A DNA stretch of 64,000 nucleotides from Alistipes sp. Lineage in GTDB: Bacteria; Bacteroidota; Bacteroidia; Bacteroidales; Rikenellaceae. Positions 34,641-43,548 of the stretch are shown here, one piece after another. Below the pieces are notes generated by a model. It ran no database searches and was not told the DNA's origin. It was given only the letters and a program-made list of their open reading frames with translations. A program made the translations under genes and the position numbers. Position 1 is the first letter of the stretch, and each line of letters starts with the position of its first letter. The stretch covers positions 1-64,000 of the forward strand of contig JAFQHI010000004.1 of assembly GCA_017398045.1 (NCBI GenBank), given 5' to 3'.

Positions 34641-35798
34641 ATGGTACAAGTGCTTTTCATGCTCGTCGTCTTTGGCCTGCTCCTACGCGACTTTCGACTG
34701 TTGCGTCGGGAGCATCACGCTGCCCAACCATCGGGTAGAGGTCATCGGCTACGCCTGTGGATAGCCATCGACCTGCTGCCCATAGTCCTGATGGTGGGCT
34801 ACCTGATTGACAATCCGCCCGTAATAATCCGCACCTCGATGTGGATTACTTGGTTTTGGATAGTGGTGTCGTCGGCACGTCTTGCGTATGGCTTTTTCGC
34901 CTATTTCGGTTGGCGCAAAACGGGTGTTATCGTGGCATCGATGGCCGTCGGAACACTCCTCTATGGCGTCATTTGGGGACGTTGCAACCTCCGCACCGAG
35001 CAGGTGGAGGTCTGCTCTTCGCGGCTTCCCGCATCCTTCGACGGGATGCGCATCGCCCTCTTTTCGGACCTTCATCTTGGGGCTTTGGTCGATACGGACC
35101 ATGAGGTAGGCCAAGTTGTTGAGCGCATCAATGCGTTGCAACCCGACGTGGTCTTCTTCGGGGGCGATTTGGTCAATATTCGCCACTCGGAGCTGGACGA
35201 ACGCGCCACGCGCCTGCTCGAGGGTATTCACGCTCCGGTCTATGCGGTCATCGGCAACCACGATGTCGGCACCTATATCGGTGACTCTGTCGCACTTCCC
35301 TTCGAGGTGAGCTACCGTCGCCTCGTTGAGCAACAACGGGCAATGGGGTGGTGTGTATTGCAGGATACCACGCTCTATTTAAGGCGCGGAGCCGATTCGA
35401 TTTCGCTCTCCGGTTTTGCCTACAACCCCGACTTTAAGGAGGAGCGTCACGACCGCGACCTGCCGATGTCGGGGGCCGATGAGGGCTATCGCAACGTACC
35501 GACAGACCTATATAATATTACGCTGATTCACGTGCCGCAACATTGGGAGGAGATTCTGCGTCGCGGCTATGGCGATTTGACCCTGGCGGGTCACACCCAT
35601 TCGATGCAGTTTAAACTCCGCACGGGCAAAGGGCGTGGCATCTCGCCTGCACGCCTTATCTATCCGCGCTGGAGCGGCCGTTACGACCACAACGGACGCA
35701 CCCTCTATATCAACGACGGCATTGGCTATGTGGCCTATCCGATGCGCATTGGCGCACGACCCGAAGTGACACTCATAACCCTCAAACGATGCGAATAA
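34641..35798 (+). CDS. Membrane-anchored metallophosphoesterase
   Basis: The 385-residue protein has about three N-terminal membrane helices (residues 1-110) followed by a calcineurin-like phosphoesterase domain with all metal motifs: FSDLHLGALVD, FFGGDLVNIRH, VIGNHDVG and LTLAGHTHSMQF. It resembles YkuE/YaeI-type enzymes; the substrate is unknown and may be a lipid or envelope phosphodiester. Its stop overlaps the start of the RibD-like gene by ten bases, so the two genes are translationally coupled. Confidence 0.92.
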   Translation: MVQVLFMLVVFGLLLRDFRLLRREHHAAQPSGRGHRLRLWIAIDLLPIVLMVGYLIDNPPVIIRTSMWITWFWIVVSSARLAYGFFAYFGWRKTGVIVASMAVGTLLYGVIWGRCNLRTEQVEVCSSRLPASFDGMRIALFSDLHLGALVDTDHEVGQVVERINALQPDVVFFGGDLVNIRHSELDERATRLLEGIHAPVYAVIGNHDVGTYIGDSVALPFEVSYRRLVEQQRAMGWCVLQDTTLYLRRGADSISLSGFAYNPDFKEERHDRDLPMSGADEGYRNVPTDLYNITLIHVPQHWEEILRRGYGDLTLAGHTHSMQFKLRTGKGRGISPARLIYPRWSGRYDHNGRTLYINDGIGYVAYPMRIGARPEVTLITLKRCE

Positions 35799-36814
35799 CC
35801 CTTTCATACGCAACCTCCAAGGACGGTTACCTCGATGATTGCTCGAAGTGCCGTTTAACGCTCTCCACCTCGGCCGATTGGGAGGCCGTCTATCGTCTGC
35901 GCAGTGAGCAGGATGCCATCTTAATCGGAGCCGAGACGCTCCGACGCGACAACCCCTCGCTCAAGCTCGTGCCGATGCGTGTGGTGATTTCTCGTTCGGG
36001 AAATCTCGACCCCGAAGCCCGCTTTTTCACCGTGGGCGAAGCACAGCGTGTGGTCTTCACCGAGCGGCCCAATCCGGCTCTGGAGCGCGTGGCGGAGGTG
36101 ATTCTCTGCGAGGAGGGCATCACGGCGCGTCGCGTGGTGACCGAGTTGGAGCGTCGCGGTGTCAATCGCCTGATGGTGGAGGGGGGAGCCAAGACCCTGC
36201 AACTCTTTCTCGATGAGGGGTTGGCCGATGAGGTACGCGAGGCCGTCAATCCGACGATTACGGTCGGCGAGGAGGGCTATGCACATTTTCAATTTACACC
36301 GCCCAACGATGCCGTGATTCGCCATGAGGAGTTGGAGGGGATGCAGGTAACGACCACTACGCTCCATCCCGACACGACAGAGGAGGATATGCGCGAATTA
36401 AAGGCGGCCATTGACGAGAGTCGGAAATGCACCCCCGATATGGGTTCTTATTGTGTCGGGGCGGTGGTGCTTACGGCCGACGGAAGCCGTTTTACGGGCT
36501 ACACGCACGAAACATCGCCCACCCATCATGCCGAGCAGGAGGCCCTGAAAAAGGCCATTGAAGCGGGTGCCGTGTTGCGTGGAGCCACGATTTACGCCTC
36601 GATGGAGCCATGCTCCACGCGTAAAAGCGAACCCAAAAGTTGTACGCAACTGATTTTGGAGCATGGGCTGAAACGGGTTGTCTTTGCCTGCTACGAGCCG
36701 AGTAAATTTGTGCGGTGCGACGGTGCCTGCACACTCCGAGCAGCCGGTGTGGATGTCAGGGTCTATCCGGACCTTGCCGAGGAGGTGCTGAACATCAACG
36801 GACACCTCTTCTAA
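35789..36814 (+). CDS. RibD-like bifunctional reductase-deaminase with reversed domain order
   Basis: The N-terminal half (about 1-200) is a RibD_C/DHFR-like reductase domain: LSYATSKDGYL, IGAETLRRDNPSL, and the NADPH loop VEGGAKTLQLFLDEGL. The C-terminal half (about 205-335) is a zinc deaminase: HAE at 247-249 and PC(X9)C with Cys275 and Cys285. These are the two steps that turn the first riboflavin intermediate into 5-amino-6-ribitylaminouracil phosphate. In normal RibD the deaminase comes first. Here the order is reversed in one uninterrupted frame. The gene overlaps the phosphoesterase. Other pyrimidine or pterin substrates are possible. Confidence 0.85.
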   Translation: MRITLSYATSKDGYLDDCSKCRLTLSTSADWEAVYRLRSEQDAILIGAETLRRDNPSLKLVPMRVVISRSGNLDPEARFFTVGEAQRVVFTERPNPALERVAEVILCEEGITARRVVTELERRGVNRLMVEGGAKTLQLFLDEGLADEVREAVNPTITVGEEGYAHFQFTPPNDAVIRHEELEGMQVTTTTLHPDTTEEDMRELKAAIDESRKCTPDMGSYCVGAVVLTADGSRFTGYTHETSPTHHAEQEALKKAIEAGAVLRGATIYASMEPCSTRKSEPKSCTQLILEHGLKRVVFACYEPSKFVRCDGACTLRAAGVDVRVYPDLAEEVLNINGHLF

Positions 36815-36950
36815 AGAGGAAAGAAGCATAAAAGTCAGCTCCCTTTAGCTCCCTTTTTGCCTTTCTCGCCCTTAAGCACCCTTAAGCACCCTTAAGGCAC
36901 CTTATCCCCCTCCCATCAGATTCCTTTAACAACCTTTAGCAACTCTCAAC
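36815..36950. repeat. Intergenic CCCTTAAGCA / CTCCCTTTAG tract
   Basis: After a short GAGGAAAGAAG unit come CTCCCTTTAGCTCCCTTT and CCCTTAAGCACCCTTAAGCA and then CCTTTAACAACCTTTAGCAA, all variations on the CCTTTAA theme also found at 14757-14882 and 59478-59580. Confidence 0.6.
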
Positions 36951-36957
36951 TAAAAAA

Positions 36958-36988
36958 GCGAAGGGCAAGCAGCACGCTTGCCCTTCTG
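36958..36988 (-). terminator. Terminator of TonB-type receptor gene
   Basis: GAAGGGCAAGC (36960-36970) pairs with GCTTGCCCTTC (36976-36986); six T follow on the minus strand. It may also stop the RibD-like transcript from the other side. Confidence 0.85.
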
Positions 36989-37000
36989 TTCGAGACCCTG

Positions 37001-40000
37001 TTAGCGAGGACCGAAGCCACCGCCACCTCCCGGAGGAGGCCCCATCATCCGGCGATGTGCGCGGAACTCTTGTTGTCCCGAAGTTTCATAATCCGACATA
37101 TTGCGCGAACCCTTCTTGCCGAAGATGCGCAGGTTGTAGGTAAATTGCAGCATATAGTAGCGACCCATCGAAAGGTTGGTCGTATTCTGCGTATAACCCG
37201 AGCCGGTCGTGCGCGAGAAGGCGACGCTGTTCTGGTTCAGCAGGTCGTTCACGCCCACCATAATCTCGCCACGCTTGTTCTTAAAGACCTTCTTACCCAG
37301 CCACAAGTTGCAGAACAGATAATCCTCGTTGTAGTCGTTCGTAATACCGAGGTACTGCGAATAGGCGGCCGAAGCGGTAAAGGTCAAATCCCACGGCAAG
37401 ACAAACTTCATCGAGGCATTGGCCGTGTGGCTGAAATACTTATTCTTTGCATTATCCGTAGCCAGCGAGTTCTTGGCTTCGTTGTAGTTGCCGTTCCACG
37501 AAAGGGTGAAATCGACCTTCTCGGAGATATTCGAACCCAACACGGCGCGGAAGAAGTAGCCCATATTCTCGGCATCATTTCTCTCGCCGCCCGTAATCGT
37601 GCCATCCGACGCCACCTGACCACCAATCATCGAGGGGGTCTTCGAGTAGTTCACACCACCCATCATATTGAAGTTCGACTTCAGGAACGAAATCGGCAAA
37701 CCATACATCAACATCGTATTGATGCTCCATTGGCCATCGAGGTTGACCGGCATCGAGTAGTAGTTGGGGGTATAGGTTATCGTCTCCCCCTCCGAGTCGC
37801 TCAACGTAATCGAGATCGGATTCTCACGCGTGGATTGCACGGTGTGTGTAGCCGCAAAATCCTGTGTCTTGTTCCACGAGAACATCCACATAAAGGTACG
37901 ACCCTTCTCCAAACTCGAATGGGTGTAATGGAAATTGATATTATGGTTATAGGAGGGTTTCAAATAGGGATTACCGCGTGAAATGTTCTGGGCATCCGAC
38001 ACATCGAATACATTTTGCAGATTCTGAATCGACGGGGTATTGGTATTTGAACGCACGAACAGACGCAACGAGTTCTGCTGATTGGGCTGCAACTGACCCA
38101 TCATAAAATAGGTAAAGTTGTCATAGTGGTGCTTGATAGGTTTCTGCTCGCCAACCACCTGACCACTCAAAACCTGCCCCTCCAACTCCGACATTTGGTA
38201 ATAGACGTTTGCAACGAACGTATTGCGATTCTTCGAGTAGCGGAAACCCGGGCCGATGCGATGCTCCATATTCGTACTCTCGTAGTTGTTCGACAGCGAA
38301 GGATCGGGGATACGTCCATCGATCGACCAATCCTCACCGGTAACATAGGAGGCCTTATCTCGGCTTTCATCGTCATAATCGGCACGATATTGCAAGCTGA
38401 CCTGTGCATACTTGGCCACCGGCTCGGTGTATGTAATCTCGCCTTGCAGGTCTAAGCTCTCCGACGGAGCAAGGTTACGCAGGTAGCGAAGTTCGGTATA
38501 GTTTGTGGGATCCCATCCCCAAATATCATCACCCTCGGGACGCTCCTCCTGCTTACCGAGCTGATTCGACCACGAGCTGGTCTTATTCGTTTGATCCGAA
38601 TAGCGCACATTACCATTCACGGTCAGCGTACGCCCATCCTTGCCGAGCTTGGCACGATACACAACACGCGTACCGAGATTATAGCCGTGGCGCAAGCCAT
38701 CGCTGAAGTTATCCGTATAGCTATAACCGCTACCGCCTTCACTCGGTGCTCCAAACTGCCAACCATAGGTATTCGAGAAGGGATCGTTCGACTGGAAGCT
38801 GAACGAAGGACGGATCATCAGGTTGTGATTCTCGCTAATCTTCCACTCAATGCGGGCATTGAAACGGTGGTTGTTCGAGAGGGTCTCCGACTCACCGCGC
38901 GTGAGCAACGTATCGGGCAGCATCGGTGCCTCGTACCACTTCTCGACCGTCGTGCGGTTGTGCGTATTGGTGTTATTGAAGAAGTAGCTGCCTTGGAACG
39001 ACACCTGGTCGCGTTTGCCCCATTGGTCCGAGTAGTTCAGACCGATGGCATTGACCTTCGCCACACCGCTCTGCGGACGCATCATATAGGCACCCACACC
39101 GCCTCGACGATTGCCACCGCCACCACCTGCAACACCCAGAATATCCTCAAACGAGAAGTTCTGCTGATTGACGTTGTTAAACAGAGCCAACACCGACAAG
39201 CGGCTGCTGCCGTTGAAGATATTGACATTACCTCCGGCCAGATACTTAAAGCGGTCATCGGCACCATCCTCGGCATCGTAACCGACACCGGCATAGACCT
39301 TACCGAATTTACCCTGACGCATATTGCTGCGCGTAACGATATTCAGAGCCTTGAAGCCCTCGCCATCGTCCATGCCCGAGAACTCGGCAGCATCCGAAAG
39401 TTTGTTATAGATCTCGATGCGGTCCACCGTCTCGGCCGGCAGCGATTTGATGGCCGTGGTGACATCCTCACCGAAGAACTCCTTGCCATCGACAAAGATT
39501 TTCTTCACCTCCTCGCCCTGGGTCTCGACCTTGCCGTCGGTCACCGTAATACCGGGCATCTTCTTCAACAGGCCCTCCACGTCGGCATCCTGCGTCACCT
39601 TGAAGGCCGAGGCATTATAACTGATGGTATCGCCCTTCGACGAGGCGCGAATCGCCTTCACCTCTTTTACGACCGACTCAATCTCGACACCGGCTTTCAG
39701 CTCGATTTTTCCCAAATCGATCTTCGCCTTATCCACCTTCACTTCGGCTTCGTGGTTGTTGTAACCCATGAACGAAACGACGAGTTTATAGTTGCCATAG
39801 GGGAGTGCCTGCGTAGTGAATTTACCACCATAGCCCGTTGTCGTATGTTGTGCCTTATCGGGTTGTTCGACCGGAGCGGCCGAAACCACTGCTCCAATAA
39901 CCGATTCTCCGGTTTCAGCATCGAATACCGTGGCCGAAATCGTACCGCGTTGAGCAAAGCCCAACGTAGCAATCAGCATCAGACAGCAAGTAAAAAAATA

Positions 40001-40009
40001 CCTCTTCAT
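37001..40009 (-). CDS. TonB-dependent receptor-like outer membrane beta-barrel protein
   Basis: The 1002-residue protein has a signal peptide (MKRYFFTCCLMLIATLGFAQ), a CarboxypepD_reg-like domain (GTISATVFDAETGESVIGAVV), a plug-like region (LKKMPGITVTDGKVETQGE, VDGKEFFGEDV) and a large barrel. It fits the outer membrane beta-barrel family (OMP_b-brl_3) rather than the SusC type. The C-terminus is unusual: Gly/Pro-rich GPPPGGGGGFGPR after the last strand. The substrate is unknown. The gene lies next to a DUF4890 gene and a LytTR system. The start at 40009 gives the signal peptide; the extra upstream frame is noncoding. Confidence 0.9.
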   Translation of the reverse strand: MKRYFFTCCLMLIATLGFAQRGTISATVFDAETGESVIGAVVSAAPVEQPDKAQHTTTGYGGKFTTQALPYGNYKLVVSFMGYNNHEAEVKVDKAKIDLGKIELKAGVEIESVVKEVKAIRASSKGDTISYNASAFKVTQDADVEGLLKKMPGITVTDGKVETQGEEVKKIFVDGKEFFGEDVTTAIKSLPAETVDRIEIYNKLSDAAEFSGMDDGEGFKALNIVTRSNMRQGKFGKVYAGVGYDAEDGADDRFKYLAGGNVNIFNGSSRLSVLALFNNVNQQNFSFEDILGVAGGGGGNRRGGVGAYMMRPQSGVAKVNAIGLNYSDQWGKRDQVSFQGSYFFNNTNTHNRTTVEKWYEAPMLPDTLLTRGESETLSNNHRFNARIEWKISENHNLMIRPSFSFQSNDPFSNTYGWQFGAPSEGGSGYSYTDNFSDGLRHGYNLGTRVVYRAKLGKDGRTLTVNGNVRYSDQTNKTSSWSNQLGKQEERPEGDDIWGWDPTNYTELRYLRNLAPSESLDLQGEITYTEPVAKYAQVSLQYRADYDDESRDKASYVTGEDWSIDGRIPDPSLSNNYESTNMEHRIGPGFRYSKNRNTFVANVYYQMSELEGQVLSGQVVGEQKPIKHHYDNFTYFMMGQLQPNQQNSLRLFVRSNTNTPSIQNLQNVFDVSDAQNISRGNPYLKPSYNHNINFHYTHSSLEKGRTFMWMFSWNKTQDFAATHTVQSTRENPISITLSDSEGETITYTPNYYSMPVNLDGQWSINTMLMYGLPISFLKSNFNMMGGVNYSKTPSMIGGQVASDGTITGGERNDAENMGYFFRAVLGSNISEKVDFTLSWNGNYNEAKNSLATDNAKNKYFSHTANASMKFVLPWDLTFTASAAYSQYLGITNDYNEDYLFCNLWLGKKVFKNKRGEIMVGVNDLLNQNSVAFSRTTGSGYTQNTTNLSMGRYYMLQFTYNLRIFGKKGSRNMSDYETSGQQEFRAHRRMMGPPPGGGGGFGPR

Positions 40010-40105
40010 GTTTATCTTCTTGTTTTGTTCGCGTAGCGAATTGTTCTGCGAAAATAACGAAATTCGCGAAATTTTAGTATTTACGAGGGGTGAATCGCCC
40101 AAAAA

Positions 40106-40130
40106 AGGGTGTCAATCGACCGACACCCTT
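40106..40130 (-). terminator. Terminator of DUF4890 gene
   Basis: AAGGGTGTC and GACACCCTT form a 9-bp stem around a seven-base loop, with TTTTTT following on the minus strand (the stem begins to the right). It separates the DUF4890 gene from the receptor gene. Confidence 0.85.
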
Positions 40131-40146
40131 CTATTCCGAGGTTTAA

Positions 40147-40632
40147 TTACCACCGCTTACCATCCTTTTTTCCTGCGTGGGGGCGATGACCACCCATTGC
40201 GCCGCCCTTTTTTGCCGAGGGACGCACCCCCTGATGATGCATTTGCGGACGATGCTTTTTCGCATAGCTCTGCTCCAACTGCTGCCATTTGGCGAACTGC
40301 ATCGGTGAGAGAATCTTGCGATAGGCCTCGGTGCGCTCGCGGCGTGCCTTAAGCATCTCGCTCGGCATCGGCTCACGATGTCCCTCTACGGCCTGCATCC
40401 TGCCTCGCATGGCCATCATGCGTCTTAACTGCTTCAATTGCAGTTTATAGATTTTATCGGCCTGCTTTTTCGAGAGCGCAAGCTCCTTGCTTAAACGCAT
40501 CGTCTGACGCTCGGCCATCTGCTCGGGAGTCATTCCTCTGCGCCACTCACCACGCTGTACGGGTTGTGCCATCGACTCGACACCCAACATCATCATCACG
40601 GCCACGAAGGCCATCCATACCATCTTTTTCAT
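40147..40632 (-). CDS. DUF4890 periplasmic protein (Spy/CpxP-like)
   Basis: The 161-residue protein has a signal peptide (to about residue 22, SMAQ) and a basic helical body rich in Arg, Met and Lys: MTPEQMAERQTMRLSKELALSKKQ, MRGRMQAVEGHRE, LSPMQFAKWQQLEQ. This is the DUF4890 pattern, which is related in style to LTXXQ proteins of the Spy/CpxP type (periplasmic chaperones or stress sensors). The tail is rich in His and Lys (HHQGVRPSAKKGG) and may bind metal; that is inference. It lies just after the LytTR regulator on the same strand. Confidence 0.75.
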   Translation of the reverse strand: MKKMVWMAFVAVMMMLGVESMAQPVQRGEWRRGMTPEQMAERQTMRLSKELALSKKQADKIYKLQLKQLRRMMAMRGRMQAVEGHREPMPSEMLKARRERTEAYRKILSPMQFAKWQQLEQSYAKKHRPQMHHQGVRPSAKKGGAMGGHRPHAGKKDGKRW

Positions 40633-40737
40633 TGTTCCAAAGTGTTAAGTGAAACCTGCTTGTCACTAAACAAACGCGGTATGCACCCCCGATATTTCGA
40701 GAGAGCCGTCAAACGCCCGTTTCACAGGGTAAAGTGG

Positions 40738-41505
40738 CTATTCGGCCGCGCGAACCGACCGCAGCCAGGCCTTAAATTCGGGAACACGCGCCTTCGAAAT
40801 GATGATTCGTTCGGGTGTTGGGACGGTCAGCGACAACGACAAACGGCTGCCGAACCAAACCGTAATCTCATGCACGGCGCGACGCGAAATGATGAACTGA
40901 CGATTGGCACGGAAGAAATCCGTAGCGGGCAGTTGCGATTGCAGTGTCTCGAGCGTGCGGTCGATGGGGTAGCTCTCGCCCTGAAAATCGTAGGCGGCCA
41001 CCCGCTCGTTGGCCGTGTAGCAGAAGGCTATCTGGTCGCGGTGCAGGGGGATGATTTTATCGCGCTGATGAATCAGGAAGGTCTCATCGTACTCCTTCAC
41101 CGCCTGCTTGATGCGAGGGGTATAGGCCGCACGCTCCGTGCCGGTCATCCGCTCCAGCTTTTCGAGCGCACGACGCACACTCTCGGCCGAAAGGGGCTTA
41201 AGCAGATAGTCGATGCTGCACAGGCGGAAGGCATCCAGGGCATATTGGTCATAGGCCGTAGTGAAGATGACCGGAGCCGTAATCTCCACGCGGTCCAGAA
41301 TACGGAACGAGACACCATCGGCCAGGTGGATATCCATAAAGACAAGGTCGGGCTGCGGGTTGCTTTGCAGGTATTCGGCACTCTCCTCGATACTCTCCAA
41401 AACCTGAATCACCCGAATCGAGGGGGCTACCTCATGCAGAATCGATTGCAGGTTCTGTGCAGCAGCCGTTTCGTCTTCGATAATGAGAACTTTCATCGTA
41501 TCCAT
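40738..41505 (-). CDS. LytTR-type response regulator
   Basis: The 255-residue protein has a receiver domain (KVLIIEDETAAAQNL, phospho-acceptor Asp in LVFMDIHLADGVSF, conserved Lys in IDYLLKPLSAE) and a C-terminal LytTR DNA-binding domain (FRANRQFIISRRAVHEI). It is activated by the adjacent membrane histidine kinase encoded 13 bases upstream. Start codons at 41505 and 41496 are both possible. Likely targets include nearby envelope genes, but no operator could be identified. Confidence 0.94.
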   Translation of the reverse strand: MDTMKVLIIEDETAAAQNLQSILHEVAPSIRVIQVLESIEESAEYLQSNPQPDLVFMDIHLADGVSFRILDRVEITAPVIFTTAYDQYALDAFRLCSIDYLLKPLSAESVRRALEKLERMTGTERAAYTPRIKQAVKEYDETFLIHQRDKIIPLHRDQIAFCYTANERVAAYDFQGESYPIDRTLETLQSQLPATDFFRANRQFIISRRAVHEITVWFGSRLSLSLTVPTPERIIISKARVPEFKAWLRSVRAAE

Positions 41506-41518
41506 ACTTTATACAATA

Positions 41519-42826
41519 TTATTCGTGGGTGGGAGCTTGCAGGGGCATACGTACCACAAAGGTACGCTCGTCGTTCAGCACTTCGATTTCGTGGCCGGTG
41601 ATGAGTCGCCAACGATTGCGCAGATTCTCCAGACCGATACCGGTCGAGGGTTCCGATTCGAGCTTCGGGCTGATGGGGTTGGAGATTTCAAGCCACCCGT
41701 CGGCCGTCGTGCGAATGGTGACGTGGAGCGGTTTTGATTTGGTAATCGTATTGTGTTTCACCGTATTACCAATCAACGGCTGCAACGAAAGTGCCGGCAG
41801 CGACCAATTCAGGAAACGCTCCTCAATCTGGAAATCGAAGAAGAGCTTATCGGCATAGCGGATGCTGTATTGGTAGGAGTAGGCCTCGGCAAACTTCAAC
41901 TCTTCGGCCAGCGGAATAAGCGTATTCTGGCCGTTTTGGATGATGTAGCGGAAGGTGTAGGAGAGCTGCTCGATGTAGCGCAGGGCCGTATCCGACTGCT
42001 TATCGCGCACCAGCATCGAGAGCGAGTTGAGCGAATTGAAGAAGAAGTGGGGCGAAATCTGGCCCATCAACATATTGTATTTCGAGGTCAGCGACTCGTT
42101 TTTGAGCTGTTCGAGCTGCATCTCGACATCCTGCTGGCGCGAGACAAGCAGGCGCACCCAAGCATAGAGAATCGAGACGAACGAGGCCATCGAACACTTT
42201 AGAATCAGCTGTGCATCAATCTTATCCTGGCGCATAAAATTGAGCTTGATGACCCCTTCGTGCCAATCGGTATAGGGGGCCAGCAGATACATCACAACCA
42301 CAATAACGGCACACAACGCACAGGCCAACATCACACTCCGCGTACCGAAACGACTCCGACGGATGGTGCGCTGAACGGCCGTCATCAGCAGGAACGAGAG
42401 CAGGATGTAGAACAACATCTGCGAGGCAATCTCGATATTGCGGGAGGGGTAGTTGAAGTATTTGTTGTAGTCGAACGCCATCCCGTTGAGCATATAGATG
42501 CGGTTCAGGCGATAGTGGCCGCCCTCACGACGCGGTGCATTGACATCGACCTCCATGCGGTCGCCATGCTGAAGATGGAACCAGCGAATACGCTCCTGGG
42601 GGACATAGACCGAGTCACGGTCCTGATAGACCAGGTAGCCGTGGCCATCGGGCGAGAGGGAGAGTTCAGCCACACCCGGATACTCGATGTTGCGCCCAGG
42701 GATGCGCGGACGCCACTCATTGTGCTGGTCGCCAAAGAGGAGCATCAGGTAGGAAAAATTGACCACAAGGGAGATGGCGACCGCCACCATGAGGTTTATC
42801 CACAGGTCGGTCCGGGTTCGTTTCAT
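41519..42826 (-). CDS. LytS-like sensor histidine kinase
   Basis: The 435-residue membrane kinase has N-terminal transmembrane helices (first at about residues 10-30, more near 130-200), a coiled linker (VSRQQDVEMQLEQLKNES), and the His_kinase domain with the phosphorylated histidine in MGQISPHFFFNSLNSLSML. An ATP-binding domain follows (LQPLIGNTVKHNT, GIGLENLRNRW). Such kinases pair with LytTR regulators, as here with the next gene. The sensed signal is unknown. Confidence 0.94.
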   Translation of the reverse strand: MKRTRTDLWINLMVAVAISLVVNFSYLMLLFGDQHNEWRPRIPGRNIEYPGVAELSLSPDGHGYLVYQDRDSVYVPQERIRWFHLQHGDRMEVDVNAPRREGGHYRLNRIYMLNGMAFDYNKYFNYPSRNIEIASQMLFYILLSFLLMTAVQRTIRRSRFGTRSVMLACALCAVIVVVMYLLAPYTDWHEGVIKLNFMRQDKIDAQLILKCSMASFVSILYAWVRLLVSRQQDVEMQLEQLKNESLTSKYNMLMGQISPHFFFNSLNSLSMLVRDKQSDTALRYIEQLSYTFRYIIQNGQNTLIPLAEELKFAEAYSYQYSIRYADKLFFDFQIEERFLNWSLPALSLQPLIGNTVKHNTITKSKPLHVTIRTTADGWLEISNPISPKLESEPSTGIGLENLRNRWRLITGHEIEVLNDERTFVVRMPLQAPTHE

Positions 42827-42876
42827 ATCAGGCAGTAAGTTAAGTAACAGTGTTTAAGAGGCTTCGTTTCAGCGAT

Positions 42877-43410
42877 TTATTCTTCCTCGGAGTACCACGA
42901 AGCATAAAGCATATAATCACGCGCCGTGCGCTTGACGATTTGCTCGCTCTGCTCCTTGGATATCTCCTTCACCTTCTTGGCCGGCACACCGGCATAAATC
43001 GAGTTCGGCTCCAGCTCGGCATTCGACAACACAAGCGCATTGGCTGCAATGATACAGCCCGAAGGAACGTGGGCATTATCCAACACCGTGGCACCCATGC
43101 CAATCAGTACGCCATCGTCGATTCTCGCGCCATGAATCGTTGCGTTGTGGCCAATCGAGACATCGCTGCCGATGATGGTTTGGGAGGGTTTGGGCGATTT
43201 GTCATAGAGGGTGTGCAACACCGCGCCATCCTGGATGTTGGTACGGTCGCCGATAACGATTTTGTTCACATCGCCACGCAACACCGCGCCATACCAAATC
43301 GAGCAGTCGCGCCCAACGGTTACATCGCCCAACAATACGGCCGTCTCGGCCAAAAAGGTATTTTCACCCACCTGCGGTTCGTGACCGCGCACTTTACGAA
43401 TAATAGCCAT
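42877..43410 (-). CDS. Gamma carbonic anhydrase family protein (hexapeptide repeat)
   Basis: The 177-residue protein has a left-handed beta-helix made of hexapeptide repeats (GDVTVGRDCSIWYGAVLRGDV, SIGHNATIHGARI) and metal-binding His residues in NIQDGAVLH and GHNATIHG, in the style of YrdA/PaaY. The family contains zinc carbonic anhydrases and acyltransferase-like proteins; true activity is uncertain. It is cytosolic, with normal length. It lies 50 bases upstream of the kinase gene on the same strand. Confidence 0.92.
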   Translation of the reverse strand: MAIIRKVRGHEPQVGENTFLAETAVLLGDVTVGRDCSIWYGAVLRGDVNKIVIGDRTNIQDGAVLHTLYDKSPKPSQTIIGSDVSIGHNATIHGARIDDGVLIGMGATVLDNAHVPSGCIIAANALVLSNAELEPNSIYAGVPAKKVKEISKEQSEQIVKRTARDYMLYASWYSEEE

Positions 43411-43417
43411 GATTTTT

Positions 43418-43546
43418 TTAAGTGGAAAGAGGTAAGAGCAAAGAGGAAAGAATCTTAAAATTCCCTTAACGCCCTTCTCGCCCTTTATGCCTTTGAATTT
43501 TGAATTTTGAATTTTGAATTCTAAATTCTAAATTTTGAATTTCTAC
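43418..43546. repeat. Composite intergenic repeat tract
   Basis: Three unit types sit side by side: GAAAGAGGTAAGAGCAAAGAGG purines (43421-43445), CCCTTAACGCCCTTCTCGCCC (about 43462-43485), and AATTTTGAATTTTGAATT with AATTCTAAATTC (43493-43545). All occur elsewhere in the window. Confidence 0.65.
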
Positions 43547-43548
43547 AA

